A stretch of 64,000 nucleotides of DNA from Anniella stebbinsi (GCA_029215795.1 JARDYH010000004.1:206006017-206070016), one strand, 5' to 3'; positions 33,751 through 45,449 are shown, counted from the first letter of the stretch. Notes: generated from the letters alone by a model not told the origin. Made by a program: numbers and translations.

Positions 33751-35070
33751 TGTTACTTGTCTCTGGTAAATCACTGTGCCTGTTTTTGCCTGCTGGAGAT
33801 ACTTTGTTAACATTTTGTTAGTGGGAGTTGCTGGCATTATCATTCTTCAGGGGTCGTCTCCGTCCCCAGGGTCTCTAGAAGTAAAATCTCTAAGTCAGTA
33901 GGTGGATGCATCTTGTTTCTACTTGGCTCTTTAATCAATAGAGGTTAGGGCTGCTTCAGAGTAAATCAATACACCACACAGCAAGCACTGAAGTTCCGTT
34001 ATTAGTGAGGGGAGTCAGGGAGGGGTTTGTATGGTGTCCTTGATATGAGAATTGGAGTGTTCCAAACATGTCACTATTTTTCTCTGTGAAACATTGGTGG
34101 TTGCCGGTTTGACACTATTCTGGATGTGGGCAGGCAAATGTCATGGGCACCTACTGGATTGTGTCATCATAATTCTAATTCAAAGCACTTCAGATACATT
34201 ATCTCAGTAACCTAACAGTTCCCACTAAGGGAAATCATTATTATAATCCACACATTGAAACTTGTGTGGGGAAGCAGAGAGTCGCTCTCATGAGTTTATG
34301 ATTTGCTTAAAATTTAAACAGGAGTCTTCTTCCATTGCACACTCTTACCACTTCACTACTAACACCAGCTTTTGTCACTTGGAGGGCCGGCCCTGCCATG
34401 CATCAGAGTGAACATTAGGAACATAAGACACTGTCTTAAATTGAGTTAAACATAGTCTGCATTGATTGGTAGTGGTTTTCAGACAGGAATCATTCCTAGC
34501 CCCATGTGGGGCTGTCGGGGATTGAACCCAAGCCTATATACTTTGCCACTGTGTTTTCCAGTTTTCCACAACCCCACAGTCACCTCTGCATATCATATTC
34601 TCCACCCTGTCCTCATGGTTTATCTGCTTTGGGAGAATGAGAATGAGAATTTCACTTGCACTTTCTGCCTCCTTAGGGAGGATGTGGCGTTAAGGCTTGT
34701 GAGCCTTAACTCCTAATTTCCCTGCTTTTTGGTGCTTGGTTGGAATCTGTAGAGCCTTAACATTGTTTTTGTAAACCGTAGGTTTTTTGTTTAATGAATT
34801 TATTTATGTTCAAAAGGCCTAATCAGCAGCAGCTTAATTACATTGAAGTTGAATTTGAAAGAAATTGAATCTTTTTGCAAGACAGAAATATGATACATGG
34901 ATATGGTAGTCACCACACAACAGCCAGTTAATCTTATGCTGCAAAGCAGATGTAGATAAATTTGCAGAAATATAACACATCTAGAAACTTCCTGAGTGAC
35001 ACAATGTCCACTGAGATTCGAAATAGGAATTTACACAGTATTCTTAAAAATTAAGGAGAACTGAATCATA

Positions 35071-35075
<5 letters not shown>
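33751..35075. other. No recognisable feature
   Basis: Ordinary single-copy-looking sequence. No frame, repeat or RNA gene was recognised. Confidence 0.4.

Positions 35076-35101
<26 letters not shown>
35076..35101. repeat. (TA)n microsatellite
   Basis: About 13 TA units. Confidence 0.95.
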
Positions 35102-35105
<4 letters not shown>

Positions 35106-35346
35106 TTGAGACTTAGTCATTTTTGACTGCCTTCCCATTGACTAATTCTCATGAAACCCACTACATTGGAAACCTCCAACAAACAATGGTTTTCACTATA
35201 ATTCAAAGTTGGGAGTTTATTAATGTCCATAAAACTTTTTTTAAGGATTAGGCTATCTTCAATAACGATGTACTATAAAGTTTTATTTTTAATATCAAAA
35301 AACATCAAGCATAATTAAACAAACATAATTAATTGCAAATTGAAGC

Positions 35347-35348
<2 letters not shown>

Positions 35349-35377
<29 letters not shown>

Positions 35378-35560
35378 TACAGTTATATCCTGCCTTTTTT
35401 CCTCCAAGGAACCCAAGGAGGTATACATAATCCTCCTCCTCTCCATTTTTCCTCACAACAACCCTGTGAGATAGGTTGGGCTGAGAGTGTGTGACTGGCC
35501 CAAAGTCACCCAGTGAGCTTCCATGACTGAGTGGGGACTAGAAGTCAACCATGGAAATGA
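35349..35560 (-). mobile_element. tRNA-derived SINE, copy 2, with (ATT)n tail
   Basis: The (ATT)n tract (35349-35379) is the SINE tail on the minus strand. It is followed by 'ctccaaggaacccaagg', 'ctcctcctctccat', 'cctcacaacaaccctgtgag', 'gactggcccaaagtcaccca' and the start of the tRNA-like head. Reverse complement of the copy at 25250. Confidence 0.75.
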
Positions 35561-35578
35561 CATATGAACACAAAAAAG

Positions 35579-36260
35579 TATCTGTACACCTTTATAAACA
35601 CAGGTGCGGGCCAAGTACAAAGATATGCCAGTAACAAACAACCTGTAAACAAATCATGAAGGGATTAAGGGACACCTAGAGTTAAAAGTAATACAGTCAA
35701 AGTTTAGTTATTGCTCAGAAAGGAAGTCTCTAGCTGTTAAATTTAACAAATTAACATTTTACAATATCTGTACACCTTTATAAACACAGATGCAGAGTAA
35801 AGTACAAAGATATGACAGTAGCATACAGTGCATAAACAAAACATGAGGGGATTAAGAGACACCCACAGTTGTTGTCGTTGTTGTTATTTATTACATATAT
35901 ATATACCGCCCCATAGCCAAAGTTCTCTGAGCAGTTTACAAAGATTAAAAACACTGAACATTTAAAACCCAACATACAAACTTTAAAACCACAAAAAGCA
36001 TAAAAACAGACTACATACCAACTATCCAGAGGTCAGTTTAAAAATTCAACATATGCTGTTAAATGCCTGGGAGAAGAGAACAGTCTTGACCTGGTGCTGA
36101 AAAGATAACAATGTTAGCGCCAGGCAAGCCTCATTAAAAGTATCCCAGTCAAAGTTTAGTTATTGCTCAAAAAGGAAGTCTCTAGCTGTTAATTTTAACA
36201 AACTAACATTTAGAAGTCTCTGTACACCTTTATAAATAGAGGTGCAGAGCAAAGTAAAAT
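35579..36260. repeat. ~188-bp tandem repeat, second unit split by a LINE
   Basis: Unit 1 is 35579-35766 and starts 'tatctgtacacctttataaa'. Unit 2 starts at 35767 and resumes at 36139 after a LINE insertion. Unit 3 begins at 36218 and breaks off near 36260. The duplicated 'cagtcaaagtttagttattg' occurs at 35695 and 36147. The origin of the unit is unknown. Confidence 0.85.
35872..36138 (-). mobile_element. CR1/L2-group LINE 3' end inside the tandem repeat
   Basis: On the minus strand this is the 3' UTR seen in the copies at 16484 and 56766: 'accgccccatagccaaagt' near the tail, and further right 'gtgctgaaaagataacaatg', the inverse of the end of ORF2. It is strongly 5'-truncated. Confidence 0.8.
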
Positions 36261-36612
36261 TTTATGCTTTAATATTGTACTTAAGGAAGTTTTGTAAAGA
36301 TAAAGATGTAATAGTTTGAATGTTTCAAGTTAGTTAAGTTAAACCTTTTGTTGGATTTGATTTTTCTCCACAAAGTGTGTCCGTGGTTTTGATGGTGTTT
36401 TACACATTTTTGTTCCTCCGGTCTTTCCTTATTCTGGATGCAATTTCCCTTCTTCTTCCTTGCCCTCACTGCCCTTGATCTCATTTGTCAACACTGCCAT
36501 TTAATCTTATAAACCGGGGTACCCCATGTGATTTTGTTTGCGAGCATCCAGCAACAAAATCATATGGGCCACTTTATCATATCAGATTAAACAGCAGTGT
36601 GAGCACATGGCT

Positions 36613-36890
36613 AAAGTGTTGGACTGGAAGTCATAAGATCTAGTCCCCACTCAGCAGGGAAACCCAATGAGTGACTTTGGGCCAGTCACAGACTCTCAGC
36701 CCAGCCTACTGTTACAGTAATTAATCGGAGTCCAATCCAAAGTTCAAGTTTCAAACCTTCACACTACCTCACAGGGTTGTTGTGAGGATAAAATGGAGAG
36801 GAGGAGGATTATATATGCTGCCTTGGGTTCCTTGGATTAAAAAAGGTGGGATATAAATGCAGTAATAAATATAAATAAATAAATGAGGTA
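36613..36890 (+). mobile_element. tRNA-derived SINE, copy 3, with a ~50-bp insertion
   Basis: The SINE body is interrupted between 'cagcccagcctac' (36710) and 'tacctcacagggttg' (36766) by about 50 bp unrelated to the other copies. The tail is 'gatataaatgcagtaataaa'. No duplication bounding the inserted piece was found. Confidence 0.75.
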
Positions 36891-37214
36891 GAGGTCAGGG
36901 GGGACAAAAAGAAGAAGAAAAATGCCACACACATATATACGCACACATCCCTCCTCCTATTCTAGCAAATTGATAAAATATGACATTTCACAATCAATTA
37001 GCTGTTAAACATTGTTGAATGCTATTACATCTCATTTTCAAATTTGGTGCAAAACTAAAATAATTTCTTCATTGTTTCTTATAGGCATAACTGAAGGGAC
37101 AGTTTGCAAAAAAAAAAAAAAAAAGTCCCCATCTGATTAATTGGGAACTGCACAAGATTTGTGCAGGAGAACTTCCCAGTCCTCTGACACTGTTACCCAC
37201 TTATTTTAGTTAGT

Positions 37215-37350
37215 TAGGGTGCAATCCTATGTATATTTAGACAAAAAAGCATCCTACAATTCCCAGCATTATGCAGCCAGAATGGCTGGCTGGAGAATGT
37301 TGGAAGTTGTAGAATTTTCTCCTGTCTGAACATGCATAGGATCGCACCCT
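37215..37350. mobile_element. Palindromic MITE with GGGTGCAATCC ends
   Basis: 'agggtgcaatcctatgtat' and 'catgcataggatcgcaccct' are inverse ends around a short loop containing 'cctacaattcccagc' and its inverse 'tggaagttgtag'. Partial relatives are at 18748 and around the LTR at 39397. Confidence 0.75.
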
Positions 37351-38855
37351 TAGCTTTATTTTAAAAACTTAATCACCCCCCTTTTTTTCAAAAAGAAACT
37401 CTAAGGGATTTACACCAATAAAATATACATATGATAAAATAATATCAACACATGCCAACATCATCAAAACAGGGGGGGGGGGAACTGAAATTACTAAAAA
37501 CAGCAACTCATAAATTCAAAGTGAAGACATAGATAAATGGAAATGGCCTTAACATATTCAAAACAAGGAGAGAAAAGGATTTCAGTTGATGGCCTTCCTA
37601 AATAACCAGGTTTGGGCCAAAAGGTATAAAACCAGAAGGTATTCAACTTTGTGAATCTCAGCTGGGAGGGCATTCTACAGGGTGGATGCCACTACCAAAA
37701 AGGTCCCACTCTTTGTTGTCACTTGCCAAGCCTCAGAAAGCAGAGAATTCCAGAGCAGGGCCTCAGATGATGAATAGAGCATACAGAAGAAGGTGGTCCT
37801 TAAAGTACCCAGATCTTGAGCCATTTTGGGCTTTAAAGGTTTACATTTACCACACACCTTCATTTATTACAAAGTGACTGATATTTCATAATTATCTAGA
37901 ACCTCTTTTCCTATGACACTTTGGACATTTTCAATTAAAATCTGCTTCTGGAAATAAACTTTGAATTTACAGAGCTCAGTGAGTTTATTTGTTACAAAGA
38001 TGAAAGTATTGCTTATCAAGCTTGTACTGAACTATGCTGTCCAATTGTCAGTTTAGTCTGCAGGTCTCAGCCCACACAGCTTCTGGTTAAAACCTCCCTT
38101 TCACTACACTTGTGCTTCCATTCCATCAATATATATTGCTGTACCTTCTCGGGGGGGGGGGGGATTTCTTTAATATTCTACATTAATAAACTTCATGGAA
38201 ACTAACTTTATTAAAATAGATTTGGACAGATTTCAGTATATTATCTTGACAAATATTCCCCATGCAATGTTAGCTGTTATATTCAGAAGACCATGATTTT
38301 GCTTTATTTTATTTTAATTTAATTTACTACCTCCCAGGGTTCAGTTCATACTTCTTTTTCTTCTCATTTCATTTAAAAAGCACAAATAAAATTTAGAAAC
38401 AAAACCATATTTGTTAAATGAGACTGATAGTATATGCACATCTACCCTCTGAGACCATGCTACTTCCAGACTGCTATAGCTTTATGACAATTTCATTAAC
38501 ATGGCATAAATCTAAAAAGGGATAGATCTGAGACCTGCATAATTTGTGATCAACCAAGGCTCCCATGGTGGTTGGTAAGGGTCTTCATAAAGCTTCTGCG
38601 TTTGACATGTTTAGAGTTACACTTACAAATTATCCAGCATGAAATTAAATTGAGAGCATACAGGACTCCCGACAGGTTACACTGAGCAGGTATTACGAAT
38701 TATAATGGGCATTGTAGATGTTCCTTCACAGATGCAATATTAACATACATGTTATGGTTTTGTCCTTTCGGAATGAATTATTTCTGAGAATTAATGTTGA
38801 ATACTACATGTGCTGTTAGGATGCTTACCTTCAGAACTGAATTTGGAAAGGAGTC
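37351..38855. other. Mostly unannotated, one repeat-like block
   Basis: 37655-37860 has the look of a dispersed squamate repeat ('gggagggcattctacagg', 'gagccattttgggctttaaa'), but no second copy is in the window to prove it. There is a poly(G) at 38152. Otherwise AT-rich sequence without recognised content. Confidence 0.35.
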
Positions 38856-39050
38856 AGAACCTTTGGGTTTTCAGAGCAGCAGCCAAAGCCAAGTACATTC
38901 TTCTTAAAAAGTGGAAATCTCCTTATTGTCCAAATGAAGAAGAATAGTTAGAAGACCTGTTAGATTTGCTGTTTAAAGAAAGGATTGCCTTTGGTCAGTT
39001 GGAAGCTACAAAGAAATCTGAATATTTGGAGTCCATTTTTAGAACTTATT
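38856..39050 (+). mobile_element. L1-like ORF2 C-terminal remnant
   Basis: The plus-strand reading contains AKYILLKKWKSPYCPNEEE, a stop, then LEDLLDLLFKERIAFG and a short tail. The layout 'I-LKKWK-...-EEW-..-LL-..-EK' is that of the C-terminal end of L1-clade ORF2. It is broken by at least one stop and ended by the MITE at 39051. Confidence 0.5.
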
Positions 39051-39370
39051 TAGGGTGACCATATAAAAAGGAGGACAGGGCTCCTGTTTCTTTAACTGTT
39101 GTGTAGAAAAGGGAATTTCAGCAGGTGTCATTTGTATGCATACAGCACCTGGTGAAATTCCCTCTTCATCACAACAGTTAAAGCTGCAGGAGCTACACTA
39201 GAGTGACCATGTACAAAAGAGGGCAGGGCTCCTGCAACTTTAACTGTTGTGATGAAGAGGGAATTTCAACAGGTGCTCCATGCATACAAATGACTCCTGT
39301 TGAAATTCCTTTTTCAATACAACTATTAAAGATACAGGAGCCTTGTCCTCCTTTTCATATGGTCACCCTA
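39051..39370 (-). mobile_element. 320-bp nested-palindrome MITE, subfamily A, reverse centre
   Basis: Exactly 320 bp, TAGGGTGACC to GGTCACCCTA, with direct repeats ACTTATT on both sides (39044-39050, 39371-39377). The outer palindrome is centred at 39210/39211, and 36 bp in the middle are unpaired. The inner terminus there, 'ctagagtgaccat', is opposite to the majority orientation. Confidence 0.9.
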
Positions 39371-39396
39371 ACTTATTGATGATTAAGGGTGCAATC

Positions 39397-40603
39397 TGTC
39401 ATGGTTCTCATTCCCTCCAGCATTCACACGTGCTGGCAAACTGACATGGGACACCCAGTCAGTGAGACTTCTTTTATTCAGGGAAATCTCATGGTGAAAA
39501 GCTTAATGATTACACACATACAAAAATACTCAAAGCTGATTGATGGTCAGAAAGCTTTTGGCTCCAAGGTAACGAACAGTCAAAAATGCTACTCGCTACA
39601 ATACCAACCTGGATTCCCAGTTGCTAGCTCAATGGTTCAAAAAAATGGTTTCCAAACCTGAACAAGGGAGGGGAAAGATTCCTGATACAATCCTTCAGGC
39701 AATCACAATGGGGAATTCTTGAAAGGCTTAACAAACCATCCCCAGGGAGCTAGTCCAAACGCAGCCACACGTTGGGAACTCAGGGAACATGGCCAAAGCC
39801 TAAACAAGATCATGGGGTGGGATCTCAGGCACAAGAACTCCCATGCATGTACTTTAGCACTGGGAACTCCCCACCACCTGAGTCTGGCAAAGGAAATGTC
39901 CAATGGTCAATCCCAGCCTGCCATGATGTTGAGCTGACCACAGACACACAATCCAGGGAAGGTAAAACCCCAAGCACAAGGAGTCCTGTGCTTGTACTTC
40001 AGCCCAGTCAATCCCAGCCTGCCGTGACAGTGAGCTGATCACAAATGCACAATCCACAGCAAATGCAAGTTCACAACTATGAAAAGCCCCTCATTACTTT
40101 TCATGGCACATTCTTTAGAAATCCAAAGTCCAAATAGAAGAGAATCCATGTGCAGAGTGCTTTCAAAGTGCCAAGCAATTATGGATCCAAACGGAGGATT
40201 TCAGGCCATGAGTCAAAATATGATCCTAGCAAAGGCTCCTTACCTTTGCTGTAGCTTATAAGGGAAGGTGTGGGCCTGTTCAAAACCACTTAGACTGGCC
40301 CGTAAATCGTGCCCATGTTCAAACAGGGCAGCACTGCTCAGTCCACCATGATGATGATGCTACAATCTCAGTGATTCTTTCAACCATGGCCCTCCACCTT
40401 TCTAAGCACTCTATCAGTTTTCTACAGAAGTCTTACAGCCCCAAGGCCAAGGGAAGGGGGACAAAACTACCGCCTTCTATACTTCCCCTGAGAACCCAGA
40501 CAGAGATATGCCCACTCAGAGTCTGACATTCCAAACTAGTTCTAATTAAATCTACCTACAACCTGCAAAGCCTTCTGGCCTTGTGGAACCCCTATGCCTG
40601 ACA
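39397..40603 (-). mobile_element. Solo LTR, family 2 copy 2
   Basis: A 1207-bp element from TGTCATGG to GCCTGACA, with a perfect 5-bp duplication CAATC (39392-39396 and 40604-40608). It entered a 'gggtgcaatcctat' palindromic repeat, which resumes after it. The minus strand has a TATA motif near 40257 and AATAAA near 39472, about 75 bp from the 3' end. The poly(A) context 'aataaaaga-gtctcac' is shared with the solo LTR at 2905-4049. No internal coding region. Confidence 0.85.
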
Positions 40604-40608
40604 CAATC

Positions 40609-42234
40609 CTATTGCCCAAGCACCCAGATGATGGAAGTCTTCAAAATTGGAGGCTTCTCAAAAACCTATACCTTATCAGACTGTTGTACTCTTGAGCTTT
40701 GTTGTGTTCTCCACCCTTGAGACTCAGGAGGACTCAGAGGGAGAGGAGGCATTATCCTGTAACCCATCAACTGCTACTCCAGGACCTTCAAGGCCAGAGG
40801 CCATAGCTTTACCAGACACCTGAGACTCACCTCTCTGATTCAGTTCTTCTGCCATAGGAACCAATGGGTTCAGAATTGGATAATGGTCCTTTAAGTTGTA
40901 GACTATTTCTCTGAGTGTGTGGAATTAATAGCATGTCCAGATCTGCCAGCCTTCATAAGGCCTCTACATGTTGCTGAGACAACTGATTTTGTGGGCAAGT
41001 TTCAGCCAGTGATCTGTCCATGGTCCTGGAAGGCCTAGTAGGGACCTGTATTGTTTCACCTGACCTTGCCTTACTGATGATGTGACCTTCCTGTGCCAGA
41101 CATGGGCCAGCCCTTCCATGATCCTGGGAGCCCCATATTGAGATAGGACAGAGCAGACTTAAACTCACAGCCTTTGGGGCAAGAAGTGCTGAGGTGAGTC
41201 CCACTGCAAGTAGCACAGGCATGCCAGATGTTGCAGGGGCAGTGCATGGAGCGGTCATGCTGTTGGACACTCAGCAAACCAAATGGGATTGAACCCACTG
41301 GAAGCTAATCTCAGACTGTGCATCATTGGCCTGAATAAATGAAATCAAGTGGCAACTTTCAGCTCTGTCCCCAGTGACTGAGCTGCCTGGAGTCATGCCA
41401 GAGACCCCAGTGCTCTACATCCCTACTAAGGGACTTATCTATCAGGGTCCGCAAACCAGATGGAGCAGAAAACTCCATGATGGCCAAGTGGATTATGTCC
41501 AAGAATTTAGGTAGAGTTAAGCCTTACTACACCTGCAAGATAACTCCCATGTAAATATTAAAGTCAGGCACCAATTCACCCACATTGTAAGGTAAGGTCT
41601 GCCTTACATTTTTAGTGTTATTTCTGGTCCTTTATCTCCTCTCCCGGCTTGGGCTTGACACAGGCTTATGGAATAGCTTCAACTATTGGGCAGTATAAAA
41701 ATGCAGTAAATAAATAAATTGCAAGATGAATATATCTATGCATTAGTCTTTTAATTTCCCCCCTTGGTAGCTGGGAGAAGATAATCTCCCAGTGGCAACA
41801 AGACATCACCAGAGGGCTAGTTGGTTGGAGCCATGGTCTTAGCTCCCAAAGCTGTCCCACCATGGAGATATTTGCTACAGAGAAAGAGCCTGCATTGGCC
41901 AATGGAAACTGGGGAATGTCAGGACTCCTAAGCCCTGAAAGAGGGAGAGGCCAACAGGAGGGCTAAGAAAAAGAGAATGCTGAGCCCAGTGTGAAGGCAT
42001 GACTGAATTTCCCAGCAAGAGGGCCATTTGAGCTGCAGCAGGCACCAAGGTGAGCAAGACTAGTAGTTCTGTGCCTTCCTCCACTACAGACCCACTCCCT
42101 GTTCCCGGGTACCATTAAAGCAGAGTTGGTTTCACCTGGCACTACAAAGTCATAGGCTGTCATCATTATATAGAACCATATTCTTTCATTTCATTTTATG
42201 TTTATGTCCTACACACACACACTTCATAGCAAAC
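40609..42234 (-). pseudogene. Unassigned stretch with a possible gag-like remnant
   Basis: On the minus strand 41135-41250 reads HACATCSGTHLSTSCPKG, a Cys-X2-Cys-X3-His-X4-Cys zinc-knuckle-like pattern. Upstream, near 41500, is a FLDIIHLAIMEF-like reading in another frame. This order resembles the gag-like protein of DIRS-type or related retroelements, here shattered by shifts and stops. It is a weak call. The rest of the stretch, including 41640-42180, shows nothing recognisable. Confidence 0.3.
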
Positions 42235-42554
42235 TAGGCTGACCTTATGAAAAGGAGGACAGGGCTCATGTAACTTTAACAGTTGTAGAGAAAAGGGAAT
42301 TTCAGCCAGTGTTATTTGTATGCAATTAGTTCCTGGTGAAATTCCCTCTTCATCACAACAGTGAAAGTTGCAGGGGCCCTGCCTTCTTTTGTATATGGTC
42401 ACTCTAGTATAGTGCCTGCACCTTTAACTGTTGTGATGAGGAGGGAATTTCACCAGGAACTAATTGCATACAAATGACACTGGCTGAAATTCCCTTCTCT
42501 CGACAACTCTTAAAGTTACATGAGCCCTGTCCTCCTTTCCATATGGTCAGCCTA
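42235..42554 (+). mobile_element. 320-bp nested-palindrome MITE, subfamily B
   Basis: Exactly 320 bp, TAGGCTGACC to GGTCAGCCTA. It carries the subfamily B inner arms ('caattagttcctgg') and the GCTGACC variant of the end. The centre reads 'ggtcactctagtatag' in majority orientation. No target duplication is evident. Confidence 0.88.
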
Positions 42555-43851
42555 AGTAGACAAAGGCCTAGTCTAGAGTTGGGCCGTGCACCATCTAGGA
42601 GGATACATGCTCCCCACTCCCTTAAAACACTCTTGACCATTCAGGATGACCACATGGCCCAACCAATAAAGGCAGCACTACCAATACGGTTTCTCTCCAA
42701 TCCCAATCACATTCGATAAGAGTACAAGCCCACAACACCTCTCACCCTGTGACTAGACTGACCCATCCGGATATCTGTGGAGGTCTCATCAATGAAGCAT
42801 CGGGACCAGTCCAAAGCACAGAGACAAGAGCACAAACTCTGTTCTTTGTCACACTGAGGAGGAAAGGGGTGGGTGGGAGGCATGGCCAATTTAAACAGCC
42901 CCATACAATGCCTCCCCCCATTGGCCAAGTGCCCATCATATGGGCGCCACATAGAACATGCTCATGCCCTCCTTTGCCTAAAGGGAGGGGTCAAAACAAC
43001 CACCACCTAACAGAGAGTGAGCTACAATCTGCAGGCCACAGTCTAATCCCCATTTGTACCCAAGATTAGGAAGAACTTTGCAACGAGTTTTACTAATTTA
43101 TTAGCTGACTTGTACAGAGCCAGGAGGAGCCAATTATCTGAGGTACTACTAATTAGGATTCCTTGTTAATAATGACTCTGTTCTTACCGGAGGCGCTCTG
43201 CATAATTCATTTTCTCATGCTGCCTGCCTGCACTTAAGGCAAAGCCACCCAACCAGCCTGCTGTGTCAATGAATATTTTCAGAGAGGTATTACCTGTGAT
43301 TTCATAAAAAGCCATTCAACTCAAGAGAAGCTTCAGCTTTCAAGGAATGACGTGTCTGTGATTTGCTGGCTAGCTCCCCAGCTGAGATTAATAAGGCTGC
43401 TTCCTAAATGTAAGCTTTTTACACAGCAAGAAGGCTTCCCTGGCCAAAGCCTGCTGACTCCTTGTGCAGAAAGAAATAACTTTTAGTGAACTAAAGCTAC
43501 TCTTATCCATTTCTTATGTGGTTTCTTTTTGTTGCAGGTCTCTCTGTCTCACTCTGCTTTCTTTACCTATGGATCTATGAAGGGCCAAAATGAATGCAGA
43601 GCATTAGGATGAGGTGAAGGTACCCAGAAGGAAGCCAGACCCCACTGAAAAGCATTTCGATGAATAGGACAGGTACCATTAAAATAATTATTCATTCAAT
43701 TTTTTGTTCATACAAGGCATCCTTATCAAGTATACCCAGCCACTTCATACAGTTGTAAATGGAATCTTTGCATGCTGAATCATATTTGGCATTTGAAGCA
43801 GGATTTTTTAATGGAATTTTAAAGTCAGTTACTCATCATTGTAGTGTTTTT
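42555..43851. other. Single-copy stretch, candidate conserved non-coding element at 43080-43500
   Basis: 43080-43500 is free of repeats and contains several TAAT-core sites ('actaatttattagc', 'ctaattaggatt', 'cataattcat', 'gagattaataagg') spread through complex sequence. It looks like enhancer-type DNA, but conservation is not testable here. 42555-43079 has nothing recognised. Confidence 0.3.
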
Positions 43852-43931
43852 CTCCTGACACACAACATGCTAAGCCACTATAGGTCAAAATGCTTAACTA
43901 TCATGGCTTAGTGTGACATCTGAACAGGCCC
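43852..43931. mobile_element. Short palindromic MITE, CTGTTCAGACAACA family
   Basis: 'gacacacaacatgctaagcc' is mirrored by 'ggcttagtgtgacatctgaac' and 'aggccca'. An 80-bp version of the family seen at 12674 and 49079. Confidence 0.6.
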
Positions 43932-44169
43932 ATAGTGAAGTGCATGAGTAACAACTATGGGAACATTTTATTTATTTATTTTATTAATTATATTTTTAAT
44001 CCATCCAATAACCAATGTACTCTGAGCAGAAGCATCCTCTCGTATTCATCCTCCTTTTCAAAAATAGCCACTGAAGACTTTGCTAACTGTCCTGTTTAAC
44101 CCTTTACTAATGCGAAACACACAGACAGTTAATTGCAATGGAGGAGTCAATTAAGAAGGCCAAGAGCGA

Positions 44170-44484
44170 AGCAAGATGGGGTTTTTTTTACCAGCAAACA
44201 AGGATATTCCAGAGATAAGTCAGGGACAGAGCCATGGCCAAGTGCACGCGGAAGCGGGCAAATATAATCAGAAGCCAGAGGCAGCATTAAGCAGAAATCC
44301 TAGGGTGATAATAAGGAGGTCCAAACATGAGTTAAGGTCAAGCTACAAGAAGCTGGAGCTGAGAACCAGTGTTGTTTTCAGCAAAGTCAGACAGAAAATG
44401 TAGGTTTATATTCCCAGGGCCTCCAATGTTCAGCTGTCATATATTACAATCCTTACTCCTGAGGACATCTTCCTTAGAGTCAGG
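44170..44484 (-). mobile_element. Possible LTR fragment
   Basis: The sequence is built of short 'aagcag', 'gaagcc' and 'aaggtcaag' motifs, followed by 'tgtaggtttatattccc' and 'tgttcagctgtcat', the same style and order as near 20950 and 59180. The resemblance is qualitative. The 320-bp MITE inserted at its right edge. Confidence 0.25.
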
Positions 44485-44804
44485 CAGGGTGACTACATGG
44501 AAAGGAGGACAGGGCTCCTGTATCTCTAACAGTTGTATAGAAAAGGGGATTTCAGCAAGTGCCATTTTTATGCATGCAGCACCTGGTGAAATTCCCTCTT
44601 CATCAAAACAGTTAAAGCTGCAGGAGCCCTGCCCTCTTTTGTATCTGGGCCCTTAAGTATAAGTCCTGCAGCTTTAACTGTTGTGATGAAGAGGGAATTT
44701 CATCAGGTGCTGCATGCATACAAATGACACCTGCTGAAATTCCCTTTTCTATTCAACTGTTAAAGATACAGGAGCCCTGTCCTCCTTTCCATAGGGTCAC
44801 CCTA
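44485..44804 (+). mobile_element. 320-bp nested-palindrome MITE, subfamily A
   Basis: Exactly 320 bp, CAGGGTGAC to GGTCACCCTA, with a perfect 8-bp target duplication GAGTCAGG (44477-44484 and 44805-44812). The inner terminus is damaged ('tgggcccttaag') but its position and orientation match the majority. Confidence 0.92.
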
Positions 44805-45311
44805 GAGTCAGGTATTACATCTTAAAGAAGTCTTACATTCACTGGGATTGGGTGAATGCTCTGCCTCTGCCTCCAAAGCAGAACTCCCTTCTTCTGGCAG
44901 GACCTGAGTGGCCCGACACCCCAATGTCTTCTGTCAGTGGTAGCTCTATGGCTTCATCTGTTTTGAGACGTTCCAACAGGAACATGACACTAAACACTTA
45001 TACTAGTGCTAAACAATAACATGAAACATTTGATTTCAGCTTTTCACTTTGAGAGCCCCACAGATCATCATAAACTGATTTGTCAAGGGACAAAACCTGC
45101 CAAATAAAGTCTTACTTCCCAGATGGCCCCCTACACATCTTTCCAGCAGACTATTGCACTTCATCTTTGGCATGGTGTGAAAGACACTTGCAAATTTAAT
45201 GATCCCCCACAGTCCTTTTTAATAACATGTCACTCTTTTGTCACATTTTGCTAAGGAACTTCTTCTGTGCATGTATTTGTCTCTCCCTTTTTAAATGTTA
45301 TTACACTAATA

Positions 45312-45449
45312 CAGGAGTGGAAAAGCTGTGGGCCACCAGATGTTGTCGGACTATAACTCCAATGATCCCTGACCATTGGCCGTGGTGGCTGGTGCTGATG
45401 GGAGATGGAATTCAACAACATCTGGAGAGCCATATGTTTCCCATGCCTA
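45312..45449. mobile_element. 138-bp hAT-type MITE
   Basis: Ends 'caggagtgg' and 'ccatgccta' with arms 'ccagatgttgtcggact' and 'tcaacaacatctgga', around 'tgaccattggcc'. The flanks CACTAATA and CAGTAATA (7 of 8) form an 8-bp target duplication, typical of hAT. A fragment of the same family is at 50948-51000. Confidence 0.8.
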
